Source of the DNA: Ephemerocybe angulata
Taxonomy: Eukaryota; Basidiomycota; Agaricomycetes; Agaricales; Psathyrellaceae
Reading direction: 5' to 3'
DNA: 64,000 nt
Assembly (NCBI GenBank): GCA_013368325.1
Contig: JAACJK010000219.1
Location: 124,001-188,000 of the forward strand
How positions within the stretch are numbered: the first letter of the stretch is position 1; each line of letters begins with the position of its first letter. The notes beneath the pieces were generated by a model. That model was given only the letters and a program-made list of their open reading frames with translations. It was not told where the DNA came from and did not search any database. The translations under genes were made by a program, and so were the position numbers. Shown here piece by piece: positions 1-11,244 of this stretch.

Positions 1-755
1 GATGTCGTTGTCAGATACCTGTTAGACCTTTCGCTTCATCCGCCTGACATGAGGGGATTGTGGACCACGGTGAAGCTGGAGACAATCTCGACATCCATTC
101 TCCCCGGGCCTCAGACCATGTTTACGGATGAGCATAACCCGACGGGCTTCTTCGTGCCGGACCCCTTCTTCGCAAGCCTCGCACATGCGTCCGAAGGCGG
201 AAAGAAGGATATCGCGATGTTTCTGACTACTGCGACCTTCATTACGCAGTTCTTCTACTCACCTGATTACCCGGGGATAGGAGACAGCCTTGGCCTCATC
301 AAGCCGCGAAGGACGTGCGACCGAGAGGGGTGCCATAGTCGGGAGGACCACTTAGGTCAGCTGAAGCGGTGCTCAGGATGTCAAATGGTGCGGGAGTTTC
401 TGCCTCTGTGGCGTTGAGCTTGGAGCTAATGGCTGCCTAGGTCTTGTACTGCGGCGCCCAATGCCAAAGCAAAGATTGGAAGGCGCACAAAGCTGGTAAG
501 TGCTCACTTCGTCATTCGGTTGGCGTAGCTCTGAGGCGATGATTAGCTTGTAAACGGCTGCAGCCGCTCCGAGACATCCAAGAATCAGTCCCCGTAAGGC
601 TGACAACAATCTGCAAAACCAATGGAATGCTGGAAACGTTCCTTGGCCTGTGCACTTCATCTGGCCGCCGGGTCGTGGTGCTGAACGACTTTGGGATACT
701 CGGTCCAAACATAGGTTCCAATTTCACGATTACCGATTTCCTGGCTGACATGTAA
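1..755 (+). CDS. F-box/MYND family member A, C-terminal part only
   Basis: The frame is open from base 1, so the 5' part lies outside the window. I read three exons: 1-387, 441-495 and 547-755. The introns are GT-AG (388-440 and 496-546). The MYND zinc finger runs across them: a first Cys pair around CDREGC, then CSGC, LYCGAQC, and W..HKA plus a final Cys at the start of the last exon (ACKRL). After the finger comes the family tail module, GLCTSSGRRVVVL followed by ITDFLADM and the stop. MYND fingers bind proline-rich peptides in partner proteins. The part before the finger (about 100 residues) is much diverged from the other copies. The acceptor at 546 was chosen because it alone joins the finger to the family tail in frame. 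Function beyond protein binding is unknown. Confidence 0.7.
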
Positions 756-1320
756 CCTCGACATGGCGTTCTGATGAATCCGATCTTCGAAAGCTTGCTC
801 GAATATTCTCTGAACCCCAATATGTAGGTCCTAGGTGCCTGTACCATATATTTATGTCAAATAGGGCTGTTCCTCTGTATATCTACTCAACATGAAATTT
901 GTTATTCAGGCCAGTCTGTGGAGAATCAAGATTAACGATGGCTTTGGCCTTTGACGACACCTGACAAGATATTCGTGGTTTGTGGCGTATTACCTCCCGG
1001 CTTCTTCGCTGACTCCTATTCTTTGGCGAATGCTTCCAATCGTCCTTTCTTGGACACAAAGATTATGCTCCCAATGTCCCAGGCTCAATGCTACGTCCCT
1101 GGGAGAATGCTCAAGTTAGCTTTACGCACGCCTCGATGTAACTTGAAGAGTCCAGCAAACAAGGCCACACAGGGAACAGCAAGGTCTTCTTCGTCATTTA
1201 AGCTTCAAGGGCCCCCCGCAGGACACCCTTTTTTCAGTAGTGGGTCTAACGACTTTCTTCTCCTCTGACTGTATCCCAAGCCCGATCATCCTCAATTTAG
1301 TCCCGTTTACCCGGCCCATA
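756..1320 (+). promoter_or_regulatory. Spacer A-B with conserved 5' flank of copy B
   Basis: No gene is seen. From about 1160 to 1320 the sequence matches the DNA just before copies C (about 8680-8836) and D (about 47530-47692). Shared blocks include the run around TCATTTAAGCTTCAAGG, CGCAGGACA, and TATCCCAAGCCCGAT just before the start codon. This looks like a shared 5' UTR and core promoter duplicated with the genes. No clear TATA box was found. Confidence 0.5.
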
Positions 1321-3436
1321 ATGCCTGATACGACTGGCATCCTTGTGCGCCAATCGCGCAAGCCGATGCCTAGCTGGCAGTATCTGTCTGTCACCGACGA
1401 AACACCAAACGACCTCTGGGTTGAGATAGCCGGTCTTCTAGAGCCTCTCGATATTCGTGCCCTGCAAACTGTACGTCCTTCACCCCATTCATACCAGCGC
1501 GGACGTTACCTGACTCTGTTACTCTCGTAGACATGCCGGGCGCTTAATCAAGTGTTGTACCGAAAGCCCGTCTGGGCTGTTGCTTTGCGCCAAGTGTGCC
1601 GCGAGCACTCTCTCTTCCTTCCCACCTTCCCAATCGACAAGATGGACACCCGTCAGCTCTTCAGTGCCGCCATGGGGCCATACCGATTCAGGTCGTTGAT
1701 CGAAGGTACTGGGTCTTTCGCCGGACACGCCGCCGATGCGCCCACTTTGGGGCCTGCGCATGGACCAATTGGGCATCAAGTAGGAGTCCCGCAGACCGGG
1801 GCCTCATATCTGGTGCCGGGAGGGAGGTTTTTCTTGACGTTCGACTGTAACGTGCTCGCTCTGTGGGATTTCGGTTTAGTGGGGAGTGTGAGGGCTGTCA
1901 CCAATGGTCGCGACCAGCCGCGCCGCATGGCTCATCTCGACTTCCCGCCTGGGACCTTCGTCGGGTTTGAAGCTGGGTATGTCTTCATGGACGTATCCAT
2001 GTATCAGGACAGCCTAAGGGTGGTAGTCGCTGGGGGGTCTGGAAGAGTTAGGTGAGTTTGTGCTTAAGATTTACGCGGCGATATAGGGCTGATCCGAGAA
2101 TGGACAGGTTAAAGGCGTTCGAGATCAGTTCTTTCAGCGAGACTGGAAAATCCTCCTTTCGTCACCTTGGGGAGCTGGTTCTTGACAATGCATCTGGTGT
2201 CAGACAAGTTGTGGTTCACGGAGATCGTGCCATTTTCGATCATGCCATTTTCGAGTCGACCGAGTTGGTCATCTGGGACTTCATTTCCTCGATGTATGTC
2301 GTCGTCAAGCGGGTTTATGATGGTTTCACTTCCTCGCCCATGGAACTTGAGGTATGCTTCAATACATTCGGTGATCCTACTATATAGCTAACCTTCCTTT
2401 TTGTATCAGAAAATCTACATTCACAACGCGCTCATTGAGCTCGGGGAGAAGAGTCTTAGGATCACTGACGTGCCGCCGGACTTCGTTCTGAATTTCGGAA
2501 AGCCCGTGACCAGCAACCCGGTCTCCCTCGACACCGCCGAGCAACATTCCCTCCCAACACCCCAAGTCCTTCCATACCCTCCTCCCGATGACATCGTCGA
2601 CGAGAGCCTCGTCTTCTCGGGGGTATTCAATCGCCACCAAGCCCGGTTGCCCCTACTCTTCGACCTCCATCGCCCATACAGGTCGTATACGGGGATTGCG
2701 CGGCTTTCATTCAACTTTACTCGAACCTCTCTCGGCGAGATCGTTCCATCGCCCTTGACGTGCGTAGCGAAGAGGGCGTTTCCTGCTGGGCGCCTGTTTG
2801 GCGGGTGCGACAACATCGGGTCTTTACGCATCCCAGGTGGTTTCTCAAAGCCAATTATGAGGTCGATTCCCATGAACGTTACCTTTGATAATATGGCTGA
2901 ATCCGAGTCCGAGGTCCATGAATTCATCTATTCAACTGCTGGAGCAGGCGAGACGTTGAACAGGTGTTCTCTTCCTGGGTGTCGGAAGAAGGAAGTGTCC
3001 AAGGGAATGCATAAGTTCTGCTCCGGGTGTCGTTTGGTGCGTCTGAATCTCTGCGTGATTTCAAATAACCGTCTGACAGAACTCGGACAACCTAAGGTCT
3101 GCTATTGCAGCACGAAATGTCAGAAAGGACACTGGAAATGGCACAAGGAGGGTAAGTATCGAGCTTGACATCCGAACCGAGGTGACCGTCGTCCGCTGAC
3201 TTTAAGCTTCGCCAGTGTGCAAGGAGCAGAGCCAGTGCATTGCGGCTGGGGCCGTTGCTCCTCCCATGAGGATTGCAAAGCTCGTATATCCTGGACCGTT
3301 TCCATTGTCTCTCTTATTGAATCTCGGGATATGCGCTGGCTCTGGACGGATGGTGACTTCGCTGCTGACCGGGTCATATGCCGAGGCGCAGCGTCGCTTC
3401 AATGGTGTTGTGCTCATTTCTGATTTCCTGGCTTAG
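1321..3436 (+). CDS. F-box/MYND zinc-finger protein, copy B
   Basis: Six exons: 1321-1470, 1531-2051, 2108-2351, 2410-3036, 3097-3151, 3216-3436. They sum to 605 codons plus stop. The N-terminus is an F-box-like fold (residues about 27-75: TPNDLWVEIAGLLEPLDI, then TCRALNQVLYRKPVW), with an intron at phase 0 inside it. The middle, about 400 residues, has repeated hydrophobic strand-like blocks (LVPGGRFFLTFD, LALWDFGLV, ELVIWDFISS) that suggest a beta-propeller-like or beta-rich domain; this is inference. The MYND finger (CSLPGC, CSGC, CYCSTKCQ, HWKWHKEVC) spans exons 4 to 6. The tail ends with GICAGSGRMV and VVLISDFLA. F-box proteins usually recruit targets to SCF ubiquitin ligases, and MYND binds peptide partners. 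ATG 1321 is the first in frame and matches the copy C start. This is the best intact copy. Confidence 0.8.
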
Positions 3437-4689
3437 GCGAAGGTGATTGAGGGGAGATGCCAGAGTAGGTCGGACGGGCAAGACTTTTAGGTCATTTCGT
3501 ATTCTAAAAAAATGGAAACGACGAAGGCGAGGTACGAAAGGAGGAAGGTTTCCGTTGTAATTTGAATTCTGAATCTGATGTAATCTCTTATCCGTGTATA
3601 GTAGTAGAATGAATCAAGGATGGTGGTGTATTTGGCCTATCGAACGGGCTATCGGTGACTAAATGATCTCCCTGGACTGGCTTGAAAGGGTTCTGTCACA
3701 CACATACAGTCGTAGTAAGCTCCTCAGGCTTGCTCAAAATTAGGCGCTCGTGCTTGGCTCGTGCCCACGTCGGCTGGCCCGCCGGGCCGAATGTGGGGCT
3801 CAATAAGTTCCAGATCAAATAAAGCCAAGCACTGTAGTTTCCGAGTGTCGTGACCAGGGGCAGCCTCCGATCGTTGCCTTCAACCCTCACCTTCCAGCGC
3901 GCCAGAACTTTCCGAATTTACCAGGAGGAGTAAGCCAATCTTGGGGTCGAGCCGAAGAGAGGAACGATAGTATGACAATAGCGGGGCCACAGCGCTCACC
4001 TCATTCATCCACCTCTAAGGGTCTCCCAATATCTTGGTGAACCTCAGTGCTATGACTTGGCAAAGAACAAGGCGGCGCTGGAGTGTAATATTGTGGATGG
4101 GTTGAGGCTTATCATCCAGATGGATGATGTTGAACACTTGGTCAACATAGATGAGGCCATGAGGAGGAGGATACTGGGGAAGGGAAATGACCACCTTAAC
4201 GATTGTGTATGTTTTCATGCTGTATTTGAGGATGCTGACTACTGTCCTCTTTTCTTTGTGGGATCCTATTAATTGATGGTTACTGGGACACGCTCAATGT
4301 CCTTTCTATTGTCCCGGTGGAAGCATTGAATTGCCAATTAGGCGTCCCGCTGTCGTCCCATTGCGAGACGTCGACTGCACACGACTGACCTTTGAGCACC
4401 GTCACTAAGAACTCCTCTCCAGGCCTGGTAAGCCAATCTCCTTGTCTAACTTCTTGTTTACCGTCCGCTAACGTATTTCGAAGAAGTTGTCTCCGACAGC
4501 GGAGATGTCGCGGCAATCTCGCCCGCACCTCTTCTCGCCTCTCACCGTGCCCAATACTCAGTAGAAGGAAGTACAGGCCATCTCACGTATTCCACGCATA
4601 TGGGAAGAAGCCTTCCTCCATCACAAGTCTTCCATATCCCTTCGACCTTCGATGGTTCGAATTCCTACGCATGCTGACTTTTGTTCTCC
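3437..4689. other. Spacer between copy B and the LINE
   Basis: No confident gene. A block at about 3745-4000 (AATAAGTTCCAG, AAAGCCAA, then GAGCCGAAGAGAGGAA) recurs in the D-E spacer at about 50043-50260 and partly at about 47000-47065, so this is duplicated spacer. A 71-codon frame at 4057-4272 (+) has no recognisable domain and is not supported as a gene. Confidence 0.5.
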
Positions 4690-4705
4690 GTTCCGGGTGA
4701 ATGTT
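4690..4705. repeat. LINE target-site duplication, left copy
   Basis: The 16-nt string GTTCCGGGTGAATGTT occurs here and again at 8581-8596, exactly bracketing the LINE. The last two T residues could belong to the poly-T, so the boundary is uncertain by a base or two. Confidence 0.9.
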
Positions 4706-4907
4706 TTTTTTTTTTTTTTTTTTTTTTTTTTTGGTGGAGCTTGTACGCGGCTTGCCGCGTACTGACTGGACATGGAGAAGTCAGGGCTAATCTGTCTTGT
4801 CAGCTGGGTGCTTAGGAAATAGAGTCTTCCAGAAACACTGGGGAGGGGGGAGAGGTCCGTCACGCGTGAATCCACAACCGGGGGAAATGCTATTAATGCA
4901 CGTAGAA

Positions 4908-4927
4908 GGCTACCCCGTGGGGTAGCC
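4908..4927. other. Perfect hairpin in LINE 3' UTR
   Basis: GGCTACCCC at 4908-4916 and GGGGTAGCC at 4919-4927 form a 9-bp stem with a 2-nt centre. It lies within 40 nt of the stop codon of the RNase H frame. A 3' stem-loop is a known recognition signal for the reverse transcriptase of several LINE families; here that role is inferred. Confidence 0.5.
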
Positions 4928-4944
4928 AGTGTGGGACTCTAGGG

Positions 4945-6738
4945 TCAAGCCCTAATACCCACTAAAACCCCCTGTCTCCTGCGGCGCGACTTCTTTCTCA
5001 CCTCCCACTCCAGGTCGGCGTTGTTGTCCACTACGTCCCACCAGGTATTGATAACCAGGTCTTCGGTGGGTAATCTAAGTTTCTTTTTGTTCTTGTTCTT
5101 CTTTGGTTTGTAGTGAGACGAAATTATGTCGAATCTTATTATGCGGTTGAGTGTCGCTACCCAGCGTTTAAGTATTTCGTTATCTGTGTGAGCTTCTTCA
5201 ATTTCTTCTCCCTTCTGCATACGCCATTCGCAGCGTATTTTCCATATGAAGAGGAGTGCTTCTGATACAACTTTCGTGTAGAAACGGTCAGCGGCCGGTC
5301 TGGGTTTCCCAGTGATCTCGTCTTTTATTTTCGATATCCCGCAGCCGAGTACTGTTCCAAGGGTGGGGCGCACCCAAGGTATGTTCTTTTCGTCCATTAG
5401 CTTGGCCACAGTTTTCCAGACGGCGTTTTGTCCGGAGAAGCGGCACTCGGTGAATATGTGATCCGGGGTTTCGATCGTATCACAATGGCGGCACCGGGCT
5501 CTGTGTTCGAGGTTCTTCTTTCCCACCCAGTACTCTCCCATTGCGAATCCATGGTGCATTAGGCGCCAGATGAGTTGGGTAGCTTTCTTGTTTGTGATAT
5601 CTCCCTTGCGTAGTGAGGTCCAGATCGCCTTGTCAGTAGGACGGATGCCGGTACGTTGCTCGATTTCGTGTCTAGCGACGTCGAGGTGCATCGTTGTTTG
5701 ACGCCGGGGTTTTGTCTTCTCTGTGCTGATTCTCCGCAGTTCCCTGTAGATTCTGCCTTGGGTGGCCGATCTCAACTTCATACCCTGCACTTGGTGCATT
5801 GGGTCGATGGTTAGATCGACTGTTTCGTCTGTTTCGTCTGTTGGGGGTGCGTTCGCTCCAATGTCCGCTAGGCGATCTGCCTCCTCGTTGCCGTGAATAC
5901 CACAGTGCGCTTTTACTTTTTCTATTACCGTGGGTGCTTCCCTCGACCTGACGAGGGCAATTATAGGCTCGATAAGCTTCCTATTCTGGGTCTCCGCCCA
6001 GTTGGAATCTTCAATGTTAAGTGCTGACTTCGTAATGGCGTTAATTGTGATCTGTGAGTCGGATTTGATAACCAGGGGTGTATCGGGGCTTACTGCTTGT
6101 ATAGCTGCCAGGACGGCCAGGGCTTCCGCTGTGTTGTTCGTCTGGGGTATAGACGAAGGGACTCGGAGCGCCAGGTTCATCGGGTCATCGTCGCCAAAGA
6201 AAACTCCAGAGCCCGCTCTCGCTTCTTCGGTGCCGATGTTCTGGCCAGATCCGTCGGTGTAGACCGTCTTGTATTCTTCTCGGTCGTATGTGGGTTGCTG
6301 TGGGCGGATATTGTTTAGGTCCGTGTCTTGTGTGAGACTCGTCGGTGGGGAGGTCGTAAAAATACGGAAGCAGTCGGTGAGTGTTTCTGCTCTGTTTTTT
6401 GGGATACGGCCTTCTGTTCGTTCGGCCAGCTTTTCAGCTTGTTCGTCGCGTGAAGGGTTGGGAATCCAGGTGCTATTCAGGGAGCTCACGAATTGTTTTG
6501 CTCTTTCTCTGCAGAAGATAGGGGCCAGGCAGCCTTTCGTTTCGTCTATCGTACACATCTCGCATGCGCAGTCGTGGACGGAGTCTCTTTCGGGATCGGT
6601 GTGGGGGATATGGGTATGAGTGTCGAGTTGGGAGATAAAGTCCGTCATTTCCCCTACTGTGGTGATATTGTGCTTATCGCGTTGGCATCTAGTCCAATAT
6701 GTACTCGCATCAGAGGCAGTTCTGCCCTTTTTTGAGGC
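4945..6738 (-). pseudogene. LINE RNase H and CCHC domain, out of frame with RT
   Basis: The frame is open from about 6738 to the stop at 4945 (about 597 codons). The RNase H D-E-D-D residues are visible: YTDGSGQN, NNTAEALAV, KSDSQ and GNEEADRLA. A finger CRHCDTIETPDHIFTEC (Cx2Cx7Hx4C) follows, as in other Tad-like LINEs. The N-terminal part also has a Cys-rich stretch (DCACEMC). It is in the +1 frame relative to the RT frame, and the switch falls on an A6 run (T6 at 6728-6733 on the + strand). A single-base indel is the simplest reading. RNase H would remove RNA from the RNA-DNA hybrid during target-primed reverse transcription. Confidence 0.8.
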
Positions 6739-8580
6739 GGGGGTGTAGCCAGATCGGCATGTCCCTCTTTACCTTTTCTGAGGGGTAATTTGTCCACAGG
6801 CGGAGGCCAAGCTCGTCCGTTGTCTTTATCATCTCCCTAGTGAAGAATGAGGCAGCGCTTTTGGATTCTCGTTTGGCTGCCTCCCAGTTCTGGAGGTACA
6901 TATTCCGGGCACTGCGTCGGTCTATTGGGCCGAATTGGGAGGGGATGTTTTTCGAGAGGAGGTGGTTCGTGATGATCGCCCATCTCGGCTGGTTTTCGAG
7001 GTCGAGGAGCCTGACTGCTCGCATAGCGTGAATGGCTTTGATTTTATCGGTGAGGCTCAGGCCTTTGAGTCCTCCCATCTCATGCGGTAGGTTTGTCGTA
7101 TCGGCGCCTACGTAGGCGGAGTTCCCGCCCCAGTAGAATTGTCTGATTAGTTTGTCCAGGTACTTTCGGGTGGCTTCAGACATGCCCTGGACCATGGTCC
7201 GGTACTGGGTGCGACCGCCCACTTCCATGTTAACGATGAGCCGTTTCCCGTCAAGTGTAGGGAAGCTCTTGGCCCATCGCTTCAGCGAGGCTTCTATCTT
7301 TTCGATGGTGGGTGTCCAGACACTTCCATTTTCGATGTTGTTACCGACGAAGGCCCCTAGGGCTCTTACCGGTTCACCGTCCTTAGCGATGTGAATTGAG
7401 TCCGGGATTTGGGAGCTGTCGTCCCTCGATTTGCGGGTGTGTATCACTTTCTTTCTGTACTCGGCGTCTCCAATTGGTATGATCTCTGTCTTACCCACGT
7501 TGAATTTCGCTCCTGATGCTATACACCATTTTTCTAGTATCATGGTTAGGTCGTTGAAGTCGTCTTCCTCGGCGAGGTAGACGGTCGTATCGTCGGCGAA
7601 CATGGATATTATAAGTCGTTCTTTCATGTTTGGGGTGGTGAAGCCTTTGAGTGCTGACTTCCTGATCATGCATGCTAGGGATTCTATCGCGAAGTTGAAA
7701 AGAAGGCAGGACAATGGGTCGCCCTGGCGCACTCCCCTTACTATATCGAAGGGGGCGCTGATCATACCGTTTATAATAACTTTCGTCTTGGCTGAGTCGT
7801 ACAGGGCTTTAACGCTTCTGATGAAGTTCGGCGGGAAATTCATCTTCTCGAGTGTCTCGTATAGGAAGTCGTGTAGGATCTTGTCGTAAGCTTTTTCCTG
7901 GTCCAGAAAGACTAACAGTCCTCTAACGTTCTCTTCCTGGGCATAGTCTATCATTGTCCGTATTAGGTCGGTCTGGTTTTCGATTCTCCTGCCTTTCATG
8001 AAACCCGCTTGGTCGTTATGGATGAGTTTTTGAGCGGGGCCGGTGATTCTCGCTGTGAGGATTTTTGTCAGGACTTTGTAGTCCGTATTCAGGACCGTTA
8101 TCGGTCGGTAGTTTTCTATGTGAGTCTTATCTTTCTTCTTGAATATTGGGCTCATCCACCCTTCCGTGAAGTCCGTGCCGGGTTCGACACCGTGCTCGAT
8201 GATATCGTTGTAGGCGATGCAGAGCAGCTGGGCGGCGTCCTCAATGGCCTCCTCATCTTCATCGTCGCGGATGGATTTTGGGTCTCTTGTGAGTAATTTC
8301 CAGATTTCGGTCGGGATTCCATCCAGTCCGGGTGATTTGTCGTCTGCTGAATCGTATATGGCCTTCCGAACCTCTGCTACAGATATTTTCTGCGTCAGGG
8401 CTTCTGACTCGGGCTCTGATAGCTTAGAGTCTAATGAGGCGAGGACCTCTGTCTTAATTCTGTTTCTCTCCTCGGGGGAGGCGTCGAAGCATGTTCCGGT
8501 TTTCTGGATCTCATCGTGGTAGGTGCGGGCTATAGCCGCCATCTTTCTCGAGTTGTACTCGAGACCTCCTCGAGCTTCGG
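6710..8580 (-). pseudogene. LINE reverse transcriptase domain, N-terminally truncated
   Basis: Reverse transcriptase is clear: a KSPGLDGIPTEIW block, PIFKKKD followed by NYRPITVLNTDYK, the motif A block FLDQEKAYDKI, the RQGDPLS block, and the catalytic MFADDTTVYL with both Asp present. The thumb region follows to the stop at 6710, which arises after the frame change. The first ORF and endonuclease are absent. The same frame runs out through the duplication into flanking DNA up to 8617, so the first dozen codons of that frame are host sequence, not LINE. Confidence 0.85.
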
Positions 8581-8596
8581 GTTCCGGGTGAATGTT
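8581..8596. repeat. LINE target-site duplication, right copy
   Basis: Exact 16-nt match to 4690-4705; it marks the truncated 5' end of the LINE. Confidence 0.9.
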
Positions 8597-8836
8597 GCGA
8601 AGAGTCTTTTGTGGCACGGAATGTGTTCAAGCAAATCACAAGTGTGCCCGGGTGTACACTGCTGTGAATAGTTCAGCAAACAGCACCATACAGAGAACTT
8701 GCCATTTCATTTAAGCTTCTTTATGGCCCCGCCACAGGACATCTCTTTTTCAACAGCGGACCCAACGACTTTTTCCTTACCAGACAGTATCCCAAGCCCG
8801 ATTATCCTCAATTTGCTCCCACCGTCCTAACCCAAC
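8597..8836 (+). promoter_or_regulatory. Conserved 5' flank of copy C
   Basis: Matches the flanks of copies B and D: TTCATTTAAGCTTC, the CACAGGACA block, TATCCCAAGCCCGAT, then the ATG at 8837. The LINE lies immediately upstream, so distal promoter elements may have been displaced. Confidence 0.5.
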
Positions 8837-11244
8837 ATGCCTGATGCCGCTGAGATCTATGTACGCCAATCGCTCAAGCCGATGGCTGGCTGGCAGTACC
8901 TGTCGGTCACCGACGAAACACCAAACGACCTATGGACGGAGATCGCCGCTCTCCTCGAGCCTCTCGATATCCGTGCCCTGCAAACTGTACGTTCTGACCT
9001 CCATTCGTATCAACTCGGAGCCTGTTAGCTGACCCTGCGACTCACGCAGACCTGCCGGGCGCTTAACGAAGCATTATATCGAAAGGCCGTCTGGGCTGTT
9101 GCTCTGCGCCAAGTGTGCCGCGAGCACTCTCTCTTCCTTCCCACATTCCCAATCAACAAGATGGACACCCGTCAGCTCTTCCGTGCCGCCATGGGGCCAT
9201 ATCACTTCAAGTCGTTGATCGACGGTACTGGGTCTTTCGCTGGACACGCCGAAGACGCTCCCGCTCTGAGTCCTGTTCGTGGACCATTTGCGTTGCATAA
9301 CGTACCGGTACTCGCGGGGCCCGGGGCCTCGTATCTGGTTCCTGGAGGCCGGTTTTTCCTGACGTTCGATTGCAAGGTGCTGGCTCTGTGGGACTTCAGC
9401 TTAGTCGGGAATGTGACGCACGTCAGTGGACCCCAACCGCGCCGCATGGCTCATGTCGACTTCCCACCTGGGGCTTTCACCGGGTATGAGAGTGGGCACA
9501 GCTTCATGGAGGTATTCATGTGTCAGGATAGCCTAAGGGTGGTTGTCTCTGGCGGGTCTGGAAGGGTTAGGTGAGTTTTGCCTGGCTTCTTCACGAAGAT
9601 ACATGGATCTGATCAGAGGTCAAACAGGCTGGCAGCGTTCGAAATAAGCCAGTTCAGCGAAACTAGAAAGTCCTCATTTCGTCGCCTTGGAGATCTGGTG
9701 CTCGACGATGCAACTGGTGTGAGGCAAGTTGTTGTCCATGGAGATTGTGCCATCTTCCAGTCGACCGAGTTGGTCATATGGGATTTTGTCTCCTCAAGGT
9801 ATGCTGTCGTCAACCCGGTGAACGATGGTTTTCGCTCCTCACCCATCGAACTTGAGGTATGCTCCGATTGACCGGCTTCAGCGATCCTACCGAATAGCTA
9901 ATCTTCTGGTTCGCATCAGAAAGTCTACATTCACAACGCGCTCATCGAGTTCAGGGAGAAGAGTGTCAGGATCACTGACGTGCCGTCGGACTTCGTTCTG
10001 AATTTCGGAAAGCCTGTGCCTACCGCCACCCCCGTGCCTCTAGGGACCACTGAGCGTGTGTCCCTTCCGGCTTCCCATATAATATCGTATCCTCCTCCCG
10101 ATGACACACTCGACGGACTCGGCGGCGCGTTTGCGGGTGCGAGCAACAAACACCAATCCCACCTACCCCTGCTCTTCGACCTGCACCGCCCATACAGCTC
10201 AGGCTACACGGGGCATGTGCGCCTTGCGTTCAACTTCACTCGTAGCCCCCTTGGCAAGATCGTCCCTGAACCTCTTGCATGCATTGCCAAGAGAGCGTTC
10301 CCTGAAGGAAATATGTTTGGCGGGCGCGATACCCTCGGGACTCTGCATGTTCCAGGTGGCTTTACCAAGCCGCTTGTGAGAGCGATCCCGAAGGCTCTTG
10401 ACTTCGCGAAGATGGACATGAGTAAAATTGTGCGAACGGATGTCCGTGAGTACATCTACTCCACTGTTGGAGTAGGTGAGACGTTCAATAGATGCTCTCG
10501 CCCTGCGTGTCGGAAGAAGGAGTTGGCGAAGGGAACTCATAAGTTTTGCTCTGCTTGTCATCTGGTGCGTCGGATTTCTTTCCCTCCCCGAAGTAGTAGT
10601 CTGATACAATCTAAACGGAAGGTCTGCTATTGCAGCCCTCAGTGTCAGCAGGCGCATTGGAAGCCTCACAAGCAGGGTGAGTCCGAAATCTCAAACCGAC
10701 GTATCCGTCCATCCTTTGAACTGAAGCTTCTCCAGTCTGCAAGGAGCAGAGGCGATGCACTGCATCTGGGCCCATCGCTCCTCCCATGAGACTTGTAAAG
10801 CTGGCCTCACAGTACCCATCTACACTTTTAGTGAATATCGGAATACTGTACCGGACTGTAGGGTAGCAATAGTAACGCGTAACGCTACCCAAAAATATTG
10901 CCTATTTCCAGCGATGTAACGCGTAACGCGGGGGTCATTGCCAAAATTAAATACTAATAAAATCGACTAAAATTCCAAATAAAAAGAAGGGTGAGTTTCT
11001 ACCCTAAAGTATCACTGTAGGTCTCTGGTCATTGCCAAAATTTGCGAAAGTAACGCCCCACGACCAAGTCATTGCCTAATTGTGACGCCTACCGAAACGT
11101 AACGCACCAAAAGTGATTGCTACCCTACAGTCCGGTACAGTATGCGCTGGTTCTGGCCGCATGGTGAATTCGTTGCAGACCGGGATGGACCCCAGTGGGC
11201 AGCGATTCAGTGGTGTTGTGCTCATTTCCGACTTCCTGTCGTAG
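8837..11244 (+). pseudogene. F-box/MYND protein copy C, last exon split by a MITE
   Basis: Exons: 8837-8986, 9050-9570, 9628-9856, 9920-10564, 10622-10676, and 10736-11244, the last interrupted by the element at 10846-11140. Without the element and one TA copy the exons total 604 codons including stop. As it stands, the frame meets TAG at 10864-10866 just inside the element, so about 33 tail residues (CAGSGRMV through VVLISDFLS) are lost. The F-box, middle domain and complete MYND finger (CSRPAC, CSAC, CYCSPQCQ, HWKPHKQVC) remain. It may therefore still make a protein lacking only the conserved tail. Exon positions and phases match copy B; the third exon is five codons shorter. Confidence 0.75.
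10846..11140. mobile_element. 295-bp MITE with 25-bp perfect TIRs, TA duplication
   Basis: The ends are perfect 25-bp inverted repeats (CTGTACCGGACTGTAGG and so on at 10846-10870; its complement at 11116-11140). The target TA is duplicated (10844-10845 and 11141-11142). Comparison with copy B shows exactly where it landed, between the Gly-Ile and Cys codons of the tail. TA duplication points to Tc1/mariner-type mobilisation. It is too short to encode a transposase. The interior has repeated TAACGCGTAACG-like words. Confidence 0.9.

Larger units (their letters stand above)
4706..8580 (-). mobile_element. 5'-truncated non-LTR retrotransposon (LINE, Tad/I-like)
   Basis: The element lies on the - strand. 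Its poly-A tail is the T run at 4704-4732 on the + strand, and a 16-bp duplication flanks it. It contains a reverse transcriptase domain followed by RNase H and a terminal CCHC finger, the order typical of Tad1/I-group LINEs. The endonuclease and first ORF are missing because the 5' end is truncated at 8580, as usual for target-primed insertion. The 3' UTR (4733-4944) holds a perfect 9-bp stem hairpin just after the last stop. One frameshift separates the RT and RNase H frames. It inserted about 240 bp upstream of copy C. Confidence 0.92.

Noticed and set aside
547..570. Acceptor CAG at 561-563 for the last exon of copy A
   Set aside because: It puts the tail out of the family frame; the AG at 545-546 gives ACKRL, matching VCKEQ of the other copies.
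4057..4272. 71-codon frame between copy B and the LINE
   Set aside because: No homologous frame in the matching D-E spacer and no recognisable domain.
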